Shown here in pieces: positions 7,949 to 16,437 of a stretch of DNA of 16,768 nucleotides. A program made the translations under genes and the position numbers. Source of the stretch: Nitrospirota bacterium (GTDB lineage Bacteria > Nitrospirota > Thermodesulfovibrionia > UBA6902); assembly GCA_015491705.1 (NCBI GenBank), contig WFVK01000229.1, forward strand, positions 1 to 16,768, written 5' to 3'. The notes beneath the pieces were generated by a model. It worked only from the letters and a program-made list of their open reading frames with translations. It made no database searches and had not been told where the DNA came from. Numbering within the stretch: position 1 is the stretch's first letter; every line of letters begins with the position of its first letter.

Positions 7949-10323
7949 AAAAGATAAAGACAGTCGTAATTAATGCCACCGGCACGGGGATGATAAGCAT
8001 GGCCGGTGCATTCCGCCGGATAGAACAGGAATATCCCGGTTGTATGGAACTGCATGCACGGACAAATGATGACCTGTTTGACTCAAAGATGATGGAGCGT
8101 TTTATCCCCCGCCTTCAGGCGGCGGACTGTGTAATCGTGATACTCCACGGCGGCAGGAAATCGTTCAGGTTTTTTGACCGGCTGATTGAGGCATCGCGGA
8201 ATGCCGTGGTGTTCATCCAGCCCGGGGATGAGGACGAGACGTCCCTCTCTGCAAGATATTCCACGGAATACGGCAGTGATTACTTTAATGAGATGGCGCG
8301 GTTTATCAGGTTCGGAGGCAGGGATAACTGGACGAATCTCCTCAGGAGCCTGATAAGAAGATTCTCGGGAGAGCACATCCCCTATGACCCGCCGCAGAAG
8401 ATGCCATGCGAGGGAATCTACCATCCCCGGACAGGGGTGTCAGCGACGCTTGATGAATACCTCGACACACAGGGCGCCTCCCTGAAAGAGCTTGAAGACA
8501 AAAGTATTCCCGTCATAGGTGCGTGGTTTTATCAGGGCTATTATGTAGACGGCAACCTGGAGTTTGTGGACAGCCTTGTCAATGAGATCGAGAGGCAGGG
8601 TGGCTTCCCCGTTGCATGCTTTTATAACCGTTTCCCTGACAGGATTCTGAACAACAGGGACCCCGGCTGGGTGGTGGAGAATTTCTTTCAGGCGGATGGG
8701 AAGACGATTATCCACGTGCTGCTGAGCTGCATGGTCTTTTCAATGAGGCTCACCCTCCCGCAGTACGGCGGAGTTTATGAAAAACTCGGCGTGCCCGTTC
8801 TCCAGGCTATTACACTGTTTACGACCCGCCGGGACTGGGAAGAGACGAAACGGGGGGCTTCGCCCATGGATGTCTGCATAAGCGCAGCACAGCCCGAGTT
8901 TGACGGTATCCTCATTACCCTCCCTGTCTCGACAAGGGATGCGGCGGAACAGGACATGCTTACAGGAGCGACGCTGATGAGGAATATGCCCGTGGAGGAA
9001 CGTATAAGAAAGATCGTGGGCCTTGCACGGAAATGGGCCATGCTCGGTATAAAACCGAATGCTGAAAAGAGGGTGGCTGTCATCCTTCACAACTACCCCC
9101 CGCGCAATGACCGCATCGGATGCGCTGCAGGGCTTGACTCCTTTGAGAGCGTGAAAAACATTCTCGGGAGGCTGAAGGAGGAAGGGTATTCCCTTGAACG
9201 GGATTATGCATCAGGCGATGACCTTGCACGCGAGATACTTGATGGGGTTACCGCCGAGACGCGATGGCTCACCCCCGAGAGGATGGCGCGGAAGGCGGTC
9301 GACCGTATAGGGCCTGAGCAATACAGGGCATGGCATGAAAGCCTCCCCGGGAAGAACCGGCGGCATATGACAGACGACTGGGGCGACATACCCGGCGGGC
9401 TCTTTGTCCATGAAGACGAGGTTGTGGTCAACGGCGTTGTCAACGGTAATGTATACATAGGAATCCAGCCGCCGAGGGGCTTTGTTGAGCAGCCGGAAAA
9501 GATACACGACCCGCATCTTGCGCCGGGGCACCATTACATATTCCATTACAGGTGGATAAGGGATGTTTTTAAGGCGGACGCAGTACTGCATATCGGCAAG
9601 CACGGCTCCCTCGAGTGGCTGCCGGGGAAATCACTGGCGCTTTCACAGGAGTGCTATCCGGACATTTCCATCATGGACCTGCCGAATATCTATCCCTATA
9701 TCATCAATGATCCCGGAGAGGGAACCCAGGCAAAGCGCCGCTCCTATGCCTGTGTGGTCGACCACCTTATCCCTGTTATGACAAATGCCGACAGGTACGA
9801 GGAACTGGCAGAGGTGGATACAAAAATACTCGAGTACATCCAGACAAAGTCAATGAACCCTGAAAGACTGCCCGTGCTTCAAAAGGAGATATGGCAACTG
9901 GCCGCAACACACAATCTTCATTCGGATATTGAGGCCTCTGAGGATGAGGCACTTTCAGACTTTGACGCTTTTGTGGAGAGGCTGCACTCCTACCTCTCCG
10001 AGGTGGCGGATACCGCCATCAATGACGGCCTCCACATAATGGGGATTGTGCCCGGGGGAGAAAGACTTGCAGAGCTTGTCACGCAACTGGTGCGGATCAA
10101 AAACGGGGATGTACCATCCCTGAGAGAGGCAATTGCAAGGCAGTGGGGATACGATTACGACAATCTCCTTCAATACAGGGGACAGGCAGACCCCACAGGC
10201 CGGTTCCCCACAAATGCCGTTGCAGTAACAGAGATACACAGGGCCGCCCTTGAAATAGTGATGGATGTGATAGAGGGGGAGAGACCCTTGTTGCGGATGA
10301 GAGCCCGGAGGTGCGCAGAGTGA
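7945..10323 (+). CDS. cobN: CobN-type chelatase large subunit, N-terminal two thirds
   Basis: This 792-residue open frame covers the N-terminal and central part of a CobN/ChlH-family chelatase, the subunit that binds the corrin ring and metal. Diagnostic segments are the Rossmann-like start (KTVVINATGTGM), HNYPPRNDRIGCAAGLDS, and the metal-site region with H549 and H553 in HIGKHGSLEWLPGK, followed by DLPNIYPYIINDPGEGTQAKRR. ATG 7945 overlaps the radical SAM stop by four bases, and GGAGGAGGA at 7929-7937 is its ribosome site. The frame stops at 10321-10323 while the family continues for about 450 more residues, which are found in the next frame. The last residues (LLRMRARRCAE) do not look like the family. 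In the -1 frame, from the G5 run at 10275-10279, the sequence reads GGETLVADESPEVRRV and leads straight into the C-terminal part. This gene is therefore either naturally split or carries a one-base frameshift. Confidence 0.88.
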   Translation: MKKIKTVVINATGTGMISMAGAFRRIEQEYPGCMELHARTNDDLFDSKMMERFIPRLQAADCVIVILHGGRKSFRFFDRLIEASRNAVVFIQPGDEDETSLSARYSTEYGSDYFNEMARFIRFGGRDNWTNLLRSLIRRFSGEHIPYDPPQKMPCEGIYHPRTGVSATLDEYLDTQGASLKELEDKSIPVIGAWFYQGYYVDGNLEFVDSLVNEIERQGGFPVACFYNRFPDRILNNRDPGWVVENFFQADGKTIIHVLLSCMVFSMRLTLPQYGGVYEKLGVPVLQAITLFTTRRDWEETKRGASPMDVCISAAQPEFDGILITLPVSTRDAAEQDMLTGATLMRNMPVEERIRKIVGLARKWAMLGIKPNAEKRVAVILHNYPPRNDRIGCAAGLDSFESVKNILGRLKEEGYSLERDYASGDDLAREILDGVTAETRWLTPERMARKAVDRIGPEQYRAWHESLPGKNRRHMTDDWGDIPGGLFVHEDEVVVNGVVNGNVYIGIQPPRGFVEQPEKIHDPHLAPGHHYIFHYRWIRDVFKADAVLHIGKHGSLEWLPGKSLALSQECYPDISIMDLPNIYPYIINDPGEGTQAKRRSYACVVDHLIPVMTNADRYEELAEVDTKILEYIQTKSMNPERLPVLQKEIWQLAATHNLHSDIEASEDEALSDFDAFVERLHSYLSEVADTAINDGLHIMGIVPGGERLAELVTQLVRIKNGDVPSLREAIARQWGYDYDNLLQYRGQADPTGRFPTNAVAVTEIHRAALEIVMDVIEGERPLLRMRARRCAE
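10307..10311 (+). promoter_or_regulatory. Ribosome binding site that decides the cobN C-part start
   Basis: GGAGG lies eight bases before GTG 10320. That GTG overlaps the stop of the N-part (GTGA), the usual layout for coupled re-initiation. The alternative GTG at 10311 begins inside this site and is less likely. Confidence 0.5.
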
Positions 10324-11681
10324 CGGAGTTTATAAGGGATATCGTGCTGCCAAAACTGGCACAGACCACAGGGGAGATAGATTCAGTGGCTGCCGCCCTG
10401 TCAGGAAGGCATGTCCTTCCCGGCGGCAGCGGCGCCCCTACCCGCGGGATGGTGGACATCCTGCCCACAGGAAGGAATTTCTTCTCGGTTGACCCCTTCA
10501 GGATACCGTCCCCCACTGCATGGGCCACGGGGAAGGCGCTTGGAGACGCACTTGTCGAGAGACATATAAATGAGACCGGCAGGCCTCCTGAAAGCATCGG
10601 CATGGTTATATGGGGCAGCCCCACAATGCGCACAATGGGTGAGGACATTGCAGAGGCGTTCTACCTTATGGGTGTTAAGCCGGTATGGAACAGCAGGAAC
10701 GGGCGTATAGAGGGGCTTGAGGTCATACCTGCCGGGGAATTGAAATTCCCGAGGGTGGATGTGACGTTCAGGACATCGGGCTTTTTCAGGGATTCATTCC
10801 CCAACCTGATGGAACTCCTGGACGAGGCCGCGGCAATGGTGACTGCCCTCGACGAGCCCGTTGAGAAGAATTTCCTGAGAAAACACGTGCTGACAGAGGC
10901 GGAAGAGCTTGTCAGGCGCGGCATTGATCCTGAAGAGGCCCTGCGTGAGGCATCATTCCGTGTCTTCAGCGACCCGCCGGGGGTCTACGGCGCAGGCATA
11001 GCCGCGGCGATTGATGCAAAGGCATGGGAGAAGAGCGAGGATCTCGGGGAGGTATATATTGCCTGGGGCGGCTATGCCTACGGCAAAGGGGTATATGGAG
11101 AAGACATGAGGGATGCCTTCCGCAGGAGACTGTCGGACATCAGCCTTGTGGTGAAAAACGAGGACTCAAGGGAATATGATCTGTTTTCCTCGGATGACTT
11201 CAATGCCTACTTCGGCGGTTTTGTCGCAGCCGTAAAGGCGGTATCCGGGAGTTATCCACGGGCATATTCAGGAGACGCCTCCGACCCTGACAGGGTTAAA
11301 TACCGCAACCTTCAGCAGGAGACAAAGCATATCTTCCGCTCCAGGATTCTCAATCCCAAATGGATGGAGGGACTAATGCGCCACGGTTACAAGGGCGCGG
11401 GAGATCTCTCAAGGGCAGTGGATATCTCGTTCCACTGGGATGCCACCTCTGACGTGATGGAGGACTGGATGTATGATGCCCTGTCTGAAAAATATGCGCT
11501 GGATGAGAAGATGCAGAAGTGGTTCAGGGAGGTAAACCCCCATGCCCTGCAGAACATCACCGAGCGGCTGCTGGAGGCAGTCAGCCGAGGGATGTGGAAT
11601 GCCTCCGGGGAAATGAAAAAGAGGCTTGAGGATGCATATCTCGATATAGAGGGGGATGTTGAGGAGAGGACCGATGCCTGA
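10320..11681 (+). CDS. cobN: CobN-type chelatase large subunit, C-terminal third
   Basis: This 453-residue frame completes CobN. Conserved segments are SGAPTRG (37-43), ILPTGRNFFSVDP (from 47), IPSPTAW, MVIWGSPTMRTMGEDIAEAFYLMGV, the VTFRTSGFFRDSFPNL block, and the C-terminal NPHALQNITERLLEA-x-SRGMW. Together with the preceding part the total is about 1245 residues, normal for CobN, and no conserved block is missing. Start GTG 10320 is chosen for its GGAGG site and four-base overlap. If the split is a frameshift, there is no separate start here. Recoding, a real mutation and an assembly error in a G run are all possible. The end overlaps the next gene by eight bases. Confidence 0.87.
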   Translation: MTEFIRDIVLPKLAQTTGEIDSVAAALSGRHVLPGGSGAPTRGMVDILPTGRNFFSVDPFRIPSPTAWATGKALGDALVERHINETGRPPESIGMVIWGSPTMRTMGEDIAEAFYLMGVKPVWNSRNGRIEGLEVIPAGELKFPRVDVTFRTSGFFRDSFPNLMELLDEAAAMVTALDEPVEKNFLRKHVLTEAEELVRRGIDPEEALREASFRVFSDPPGVYGAGIAAAIDAKAWEKSEDLGEVYIAWGGYAYGKGVYGEDMRDAFRRRLSDISLVVKNEDSREYDLFSSDDFNAYFGGFVAAVKAVSGSYPRAYSGDASDPDRVKYRNLQQETKHIFRSRILNPKWMEGLMRHGYKGAGDLSRAVDISFHWDATSDVMEDWMYDALSEKYALDEKMQKWFREVNPHALQNITERLLEAVSRGMWNASGEMKKRLEDAYLDIEGDVEERTDA

Positions 11682-13596
11682 TCTGCCGGGGTTGAAGCCC
11701 CTGAGATACCCCGGCGCACAGGGCTTTCACTCAACTACAACCCCAAAAAGTCTGACAACTTTTCGGGGACCCCTGTTCTCGACAGGCATTCTGCCTGTCT
11801 CCGAGGTTTTCGCTTTCAGCGAAAAAAACCGTTCAGGCCCTGCACCCCGGGGTATCTCATCATTCAGGTGCTTGAGCCTTTTTTTCTTCCTGCTGGCACT
11901 GCTTGTTCTTGTTCAGGGGTGCTCAAGGGAGCAGGCCGGCGGTCAGGTGTATTTTGTACGTGACGGACTTGCCGTGGAGCTGGCCGGGCTTAAGATGGTT
12001 ACAGTCCGCTCAAAAGGGAGAGAGGTTTTCAGATGGCTGAAGGGCGAAGGGGTTGAAGGAGCGGTGCTTTTTGCAAACAGGAAACTGCTCCTTCCCCTTG
12101 AATGGAGCCCGGGCATGGAATACAGCGTGGATGCCCGCGGCAAAGATTCAAGGTTTACAGGCAGGCTCACTGCCCCGCTTAAGCCTTCGCCCATGCCGAT
12201 TTACAGTGTGGAACTGGAAGAGGTCGTACCCTTCAGCATTGACGAGGGGGCGGCGCCCGATACATTCGTGAAGTTCTCCGGCGACGGCGAATACCTTGCA
12301 ATCGGCAGCTTCCACGGCTATCTCAGGGTAGTGGACATGACAACGGGTAAGGTCATCTTCTCAAAGAAGATCGCCGAGGGTATGGTCAAGCGTATCGGAT
12401 GGGGGGAGATAGCCGGCCGAAGGGTTCTCTATGTCGGGGAGCAGTCGCCCGACGGCTATATCTACTGTCTTGATGCAATGACAGGCAGGGAGATATGGAA
12501 GTACCGCCTGGCCGACGACATTGAGACATCAAGGCCGGAGAGGGAAAATGACCGTTATGCAATATATAAATTCCCGGGCGTCTACCAGTTAAAGGTGCTT
12601 CCTGCCGGGGATGTGGTTGTAGCCGGCACGCACGGATGGGACACTGAAGGTAAAAGGCGTTACAGGTCTCTGGTCTACCGGTTTGACGGCGGGACCGGCA
12701 GGATAAAGTGGCGGTGGCCGTCAGACAGGACCCTCCCTTACGGCCTCACCTGGTTTGACATGTCAGCCGCAGGTGAGAAGCTTCTGCTCCTGACATCGAC
12801 ATGGCGCCCCCCCGGACAGAAGGATTCGCTATATGAAAACGGCGCCCTCTACTGCCTCAGCGGAGACAGCGGAACATTGCTCTGGGAGTACAAGGTGCCT
12901 CCCCTGAAGCCGTATTACAGGAGCGCCACTGCGTGGCAGGGAGTCGCGCTCTCTGCGGACGGCAGGTATGCGGCAGTCGGGCTCAATGACGGCAGGGGAA
13001 TGTTCTTCGATACAGAAAGAGCCGTAAAGACAGGGGGCAGGAGATTTCCGCGGAACAGCCCCGTGTGGGTGAAGGAAATCGGCACACCGGTGCTTATAGG
13101 GGACATACCCGTCTCATCTCCTGTAAGTTATGCCGCGGTCGGCAGGGAAGAGGTCTACTTTGTCCTGCCCGGCACATCCATACCCTCCGGCGCGGTAAAA
13201 GGCAAGGTGCAGAAACCGGCGCCCCATCCCGCTGCCGGACAGCTTTATGCCTTTGGTTTTGACGGCAGGCTGAGGTGGAAGTGGAAGTCTTACGGCTCCA
13301 TGCAGGGCATCTATCTCTCCGGGAACAAGAGGTGGCTCTTCACCGTCAATGCCCTTGCCGGGATGGCGGGCTCCCGCAGGGGCGGACCGGCGTCACCCTT
13401 TGGAGTCACGCTCTTTGATACATCGGGCAGGCCGGCGGAAACAGGCAAACCGGTCTATCTCTATCCCACTGAAGGTCCTGTATTTTTTATGGCCGATATC
13501 TCTGAAGACGGCAGGTACATTGCGCTCGTGGAAGTGCCGTTTGCCGACGAAAAAGGCATACAGAAGGGAAGCTACCGGGTGCATATAATCCACTGA
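11674..13596 (+). CDS. Lipoprotein with PQQ/WD-like beta-propeller, leader carrying a palindromic insertion
   Basis: This is a 640-residue predicted lipoprotein. A hydrophobic segment ends in lipobox VQGC with Cys83 as the lipidation site. An N-terminal module of about 75 residues (from V92) resembles the one in the next gene. Then come repeats of PQQ/WD-like propeller blades, with signatures such as TGREIWKYR, TGRIKWRWP, SGTLLWEYK and DGRLRWKWK. It would sit in the periplasm, anchored to a membrane. Function is not recognised; context suggests a role in substrate delivery to the ECF transporter. ATG 11674 follows GAGGAGAGG (11661-11669) and overlaps cobN by eight bases. Residues 10-62 are encoded by an inverted-repeat element that keeps the frame open. 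Removing 11703-11858 would leave a normal signal with the lipobox Cys at position 31. A start after the element (TTG 11872) has only a poor ribosome site. Confidence 0.78.
   Translation: MPDLPGLKPLRYPGAQGFHSTTTPKSLTTFRGPLFSTGILPVSEVFAFSEKNRSGPAPRGISSFRCLSLFFFLLALLVLVQGCSREQAGGQVYFVRDGLAVELAGLKMVTVRSKGREVFRWLKGEGVEGAVLFANRKLLLPLEWSPGMEYSVDARGKDSRFTGRLTAPLKPSPMPIYSVELEEVVPFSIDEGAAPDTFVKFSGDGEYLAIGSFHGYLRVVDMTTGKVIFSKKIAEGMVKRIGWGEIAGRRVLYVGEQSPDGYIYCLDAMTGREIWKYRLADDIETSRPERENDRYAIYKFPGVYQLKVLPAGDVVVAGTHGWDTEGKRRYRSLVYRFDGGTGRIKWRWPSDRTLPYGLTWFDMSAAGEKLLLLTSTWRPPGQKDSLYENGALYCLSGDSGTLLWEYKVPPLKPYYRSATAWQGVALSADGRYAAVGLNDGRGMFFDTERAVKTGGRRFPRNSPVWVKEIGTPVLIGDIPVSSPVSYAAVGREEVYFVLPGTSIPSGAVKGKVQKPAPHPAAGQLYAFGFDGRLRWKWKSYGSMQGIYLSGNKRWLFTVNALAGMAGSRRGGPASPFGVTLFDTSGRPAETGKPVYLYPTEGPVFFMADISEDGRYIALVEVPFADEKGIQKGSYRVHIIH
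11702..11859. repeat. MITE-like palindromic element in the lipoprotein leader
   Basis: Arms 11702-11724 and 11837-11859 are inverted copies matching at 20 of 23 positions (TGAGATACCCCGG against CCGGGGTATCTCA at the ends). Two perfect hairpins lie inside: GACAGGCA-TTC-TGCCTGTC (11781-11799) and TTTTCGCT-TTC-AGCGAAAA (11807-11825). The element has no gene of its own. It resembles small non-autonomous or REP-like elements in architecture, but no other copy is in this window, so family membership cannot be judged. Its insertion leaves the surrounding frame open. Confidence 0.72.
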
Positions 13597-15527
13597 TGAG
13601 AAAGGGCGGGGTATTTTTCATGGCAGGCATTATTCTTGTACTGGTTGCAGGCACGGGCGTTACCGCATGGTACTTTTCCGCCCCGCGCGGAGCCCTGCGC
13701 GGGGCAGATGTGAAGTTTGTCCCTGACGGTGCATTTCTTACCCTGCCTTACCCAGCAAGGGTCAGAAATGTCAAGGTCGAGGGAAGGGATGGTGTGATAC
13801 TCTCACGCCGCAGCGGCGGTGTAAAAAAGGAGAGACTGTGGCTTGTGTTTGACTGGGAGGGCGGAAGGGATTATACCTTCACGGTCTCCACTGATGAGGG
13901 GGATACAGTGATTGAAAAAACCTCCCCCGCCAATGACTACACTGCCGCCGTACAGTTCTCTGTGCCGTTCACATCAATGGCGGAGTTGACGTCCCCCGCG
14001 ATATTCGGGAAGGAAACCGCGGCATCGACTACGGCGATCGAAAACAACGAGCTTACATCAGCCCTGATTGTCACTGCCTACCGGCAGGGTGAAAGCACGG
14101 TCACAGGCACGGTCACAATCCCCTCAGGAATAGAGGTCACGGCATATCCGCAGGACCGGGAAACCAGAATAACCTACGGGGAAAAAGAGACTGTCATACA
14201 CTTCAGGACGACACTCTCCGTTGCCTACGGGAGATTTTACATGCCGCTGCGTATACGTATGCCGCGTGAAGGCGAGTATCGCCTCCATGCGGCGGTTGCC
14301 TTTAAAAGGGCAGGCGGCAGGGAGTCTTTCTTCAGCAGGACTGTAACCGTTAAAGTCGTCACGCAGGAATCCCTGGCCGCTGCAATAAGGCTTCTCAGGA
14401 TATCAATGCCAGCCGGCATTCAGGGGATGGCCCTCCGGCAGTATGCAGCGGACACGCTCTACATACAGCCGGCTGTATTTAAAAGACTCGGCCGTTTCTT
14501 CGGCGTTGAGCCGGAGTATATTGACTACAATCATCCCTTTACATACCAGGGCCTTGTCCTGGAAAACACCGGGACCGGCAGCATCGCCCTGCTCATTAAT
14601 TCCGCTGTATATTACACTGACCGTAACATCACGCCCCCGGCATTCATACCGCCCGACTCAGCAACAGGCGGGATAAAAGACGGGACGGTCACCGTGACAG
14701 CGGTGCTGCCGCCCGGAGAAAAAACGGCGGTGGTGATGCCTGTTTATCTGACGTCCGACCCCCTGCCCGGAGAGTACCGCAGGGTTTTAAAACTCATCCC
14801 CATGGGTTCGGCCCTCCCTGTTGCAGAATATGAGTTTCCCTTCCATGTCACATCCATGAACCTGACTGCATGGACATTCACCCTGATTGCAGTATTCCTG
14901 AGCCTGACCGCCACACTGGTCTTTATCATTAGGTTCAGAAAGATAGTGGCGCGCATGAAGGTGAGGTGGCTGGTGATTATCTCACTGTACGGGGCCATGA
15001 CCTTTGTGGTATCAAATGTCCCTGTGCGCATATTCGGATCATTTCTTTCGGCGGTGGCAGGCCCTTTCAGTGTATTTTTTACAGGTTTTTTCTCTGCGCT
15101 GCTCTACTGGACCCTGCTCGTCTCCCTTGTGAGACTCCTTCCACGGCCGGGCACCGTCACGTTTGCGACACTTGTCCGTTACATGCTGAACGGCATCATG
15201 TTCGGCGGCTTCCAGCTGGCGGATATACTCTTTACAGGCACGGGTATTGTTGCAAAGGAGGCGGCATTTTACGTCTCCGGCCTCACGCGCAGGGGAGAGG
15301 GTTTCAGGTGGAGCAGGTGGTCCGTCCTTTACCTTGCGCTATGCCTCTCCATTGCGGATGCATTTATCACCCTGACAGGGCTATACCTGCATATGGTCCT
15401 GTACAGGCTCTATTTTGCCGGCTGGTATATCACCCTGAACGTCGTCATCAACAGCCTGGTTTATACCTTTGCGGCAACCTTCAGCGGCCGGCGGTTCAGC
15501 GACAGGCTGAAATGGGAGGATGGATAG
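13596..15527 (+). CDS. Membrane protein: large extracytoplasmic region fused to a probable ECF S-component domain
   Basis: This protein has 643 residues. An N-terminal signal anchor (about 6-27) is followed by about 390 extracytoplasmic residues rich in beta strands and Thr/Val, of Ig-like appearance. A membrane segment lies at about 424-446, a basic stretch (RFRKIVARMKVRW) follows, and residues 455-643 contain about five or six hydrophobic helices. The last 189 residues match S components of ECF transporters in size and hydrophobic pattern, and ecfT follows two bases later. The metal-type CbiM/NikM start MHIxDG is absent, so this is not a standard cobalt S component; a corrinoid S component is the simplest inference. 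The start overlaps the previous stop by one base (TGATG) and has only a weak ribosome site. ATG 13620 with GGGCGGGG upstream is an alternative but would lose the positive n-region. The S-domain call needs a profile or structure match. Confidence 0.65.
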   Translation: MRKGGVFFMAGIILVLVAGTGVTAWYFSAPRGALRGADVKFVPDGAFLTLPYPARVRNVKVEGRDGVILSRRSGGVKKERLWLVFDWEGGRDYTFTVSTDEGDTVIEKTSPANDYTAAVQFSVPFTSMAELTSPAIFGKETAASTTAIENNELTSALIVTAYRQGESTVTGTVTIPSGIEVTAYPQDRETRITYGEKETVIHFRTTLSVAYGRFYMPLRIRMPREGEYRLHAAVAFKRAGGRESFFSRTVTVKVVTQESLAAAIRLLRISMPAGIQGMALRQYAADTLYIQPAVFKRLGRFFGVEPEYIDYNHPFTYQGLVLENTGTGSIALLINSAVYYTDRNITPPAFIPPDSATGGIKDGTVTVTAVLPPGEKTAVVMPVYLTSDPLPGEYRRVLKLIPMGSALPVAEYEFPFHVTSMNLTAWTFTLIAVFLSLTATLVFIIRFRKIVARMKVRWLVIISLYGAMTFVVSNVPVRIFGSFLSAVAGPFSVFFTGFFSALLYWTLLVSLVRLLPRPGTVTFATLVRYMLNGIMFGGFQLADILFTGTGIVAKEAAFYVSGLTRRGEGFRWSRWSVLYLALCLSIADAFITLTGLYLHMVLYRLYFAGWYITLNVVINSLVYTFAATFSGRRFSDRLKWEDG

Positions 15528-15529
15528 GG

Positions 15530-16426
15530 ATGATTTACGGGACCGGCGGTTTCAGCGGGGCGGGAGGAAGACACGGCGTCCTTGCGCGTCTTGACCCGCG
15601 AGTCAAGATACTCTGCCTGCTCTGCATATCGGTCTTTTCCGTGATACTCGAAAACACGGTCTCTCTTCTCGTGCTCTTTTCCCTGTCATGGATACTCGTG
15701 GCCGTTGAGCGGATGCAATGGCGCAACGTGCGGATGCTGCTCCTTCTTGTCGGCCTGACGGTATGGGGCACGATGTTCTCACAGTCCGTCTTTTACTTTG
15801 AAGAGCCGAGGACCGTGCTCGTCAATATTGTAAGTGCGGACACCCCTCTGATCGGCAGGTGGACAGGCGATATAAATATCTACCGCGAGGGATTCCGTTA
15901 CGGTGCCGTACAGTCACTGCGGTTTGCATCGATGATGGTCTATGGATTCATCTTCTGCTGGAGCACGGACAGCGGCAAGATGCTCTCAGGCATGGTGCAG
16001 TTAAAGGTCCCGTATGTGATTGCATTTATGACCGTGACCGCGCTCAGGTTTATTCCGGCGATAATGGACGAGGTCGCCACCGTCTCCCTTGCCATGCGCA
16101 TGAGGGGCAGGAGGGTGCTCTCCCCCAATCCGGTGAGGCTGGCCGGAAACTGGCTGAAACTGATACGGCCCGTGTTTATCAACTGCTACAGGAGGTCGAA
16201 TATACTTTCACTCTCAATTCAGTCAAGGGCTTTTCAGCCTTCGGCTGCCCGCTCAACTGCCGAAATCCGGCAGCTTGGGAAGGGAGAAAAGGTGCTTCTC
16301 TCCATTGTCCTTCTGAGCACAACAGTCCTTGTGCTGCTGAAGATACTTTATGGTCTTTATCTCTGGGATGTTCTTTACGTATCACGGTTACGGGGGATCT
16401 ACGAGATCTCCAGATTATATCTGTAA
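15530..16426 (+). CDS. ecfT: EcfT transmembrane subunit of an ECF transporter
   Basis: This 298-residue integral membrane subunit couples the ATPases to the S component. LDPRVKILCL near the N-terminus is the family DPRxK motif. Hydrophobic helices follow. The cytoplasmic coupling region contains AMRMRGRR and, further on, SLSIQSRAF, corresponding to the two Ala-Arg-Gly-like coupling motifs of EcfT/CbiQ proteins. A last hydrophobic helix lies near the C-terminus (LSIVLLSTTVLVLLKILYG). ATG 15530 is chosen because GGAGG at 15515-15519 precedes it and because the open frame further upstream only runs inside the previous gene. It follows the S-domain gene after two bases. The segment after the second coupling motif is encoded by a run of small hairpins. 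Confidence 0.88.
   Translation: MIYGTGGFSGAGGRHGVLARLDPRVKILCLLCISVFSVILENTVSLLVLFSLSWILVAVERMQWRNVRMLLLLVGLTVWGTMFSQSVFYFEEPRTVLVNIVSADTPLIGRWTGDINIYREGFRYGAVQSLRFASMMVYGFIFCWSTDSGKMLSGMVQLKVPYVIAFMTVTALRFIPAIMDEVATVSLAMRMRGRRVLSPNPVRLAGNWLKLIRPVFINCYRRSNILSLSIQSRAFQPSAARSTAEIRQLGKGEKVLLSIVLLSTTVLVLLKILYGLYLWDVLYVSRLRGIYEISRLYL
16227..16273. repeat. Cluster of small hairpins inside ecfT
   Basis: Overlapping stems GGCT-TTTC-AGCC (16228-16239) and CAGCC-TTC-GGCTG (16235-16247) are followed by CTGCCG-AAATC-CGGCAG (16257-16273). They lie just after the codons of the second coupling motif. They may be remnants of a palindromic insertion or chance structure in GC-rich coding DNA. Confidence 0.35.
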
Positions 16427-16427
16427 T

Positions 16428-16434
16428 GGAGGAG
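16428..16434 (+). promoter_or_regulatory. Ribosome binding site for the cbiZ gene
   Basis: GGAGGAG sits just before ATG 16438. The in-frame ATG at 16426 overlaps the ecfT stop (TAATG) but lacks a ribosome site of its own, so 16438 is preferred. Confidence 0.5.
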
Positions 16435-16437
16435 TAT

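Noticed and set aside
11781..11825. Intrinsic terminator between cobN and the lipoprotein gene
   Set aside because: The two hairpins are followed by C/G-rich or A-rich sequence and not by a T run on the plus strand. They are better explained as internal parts of the palindromic element. An attenuating effect is not excluded.
13596..15527. Cobalt or nickel S component (CbiM/NikM)
   Set aside because: The metal-binding N-terminal MHIxDG motif is absent, and the protein begins with a signal anchor and a long extracytoplasmic region.
14966..15529. Longer start for ecfT inside the S-domain gene
   Set aside because: The extra residues are Cys/His/Arg-rich shadow translation of membrane helices in another frame; a ribosome site precedes ATG 15530.
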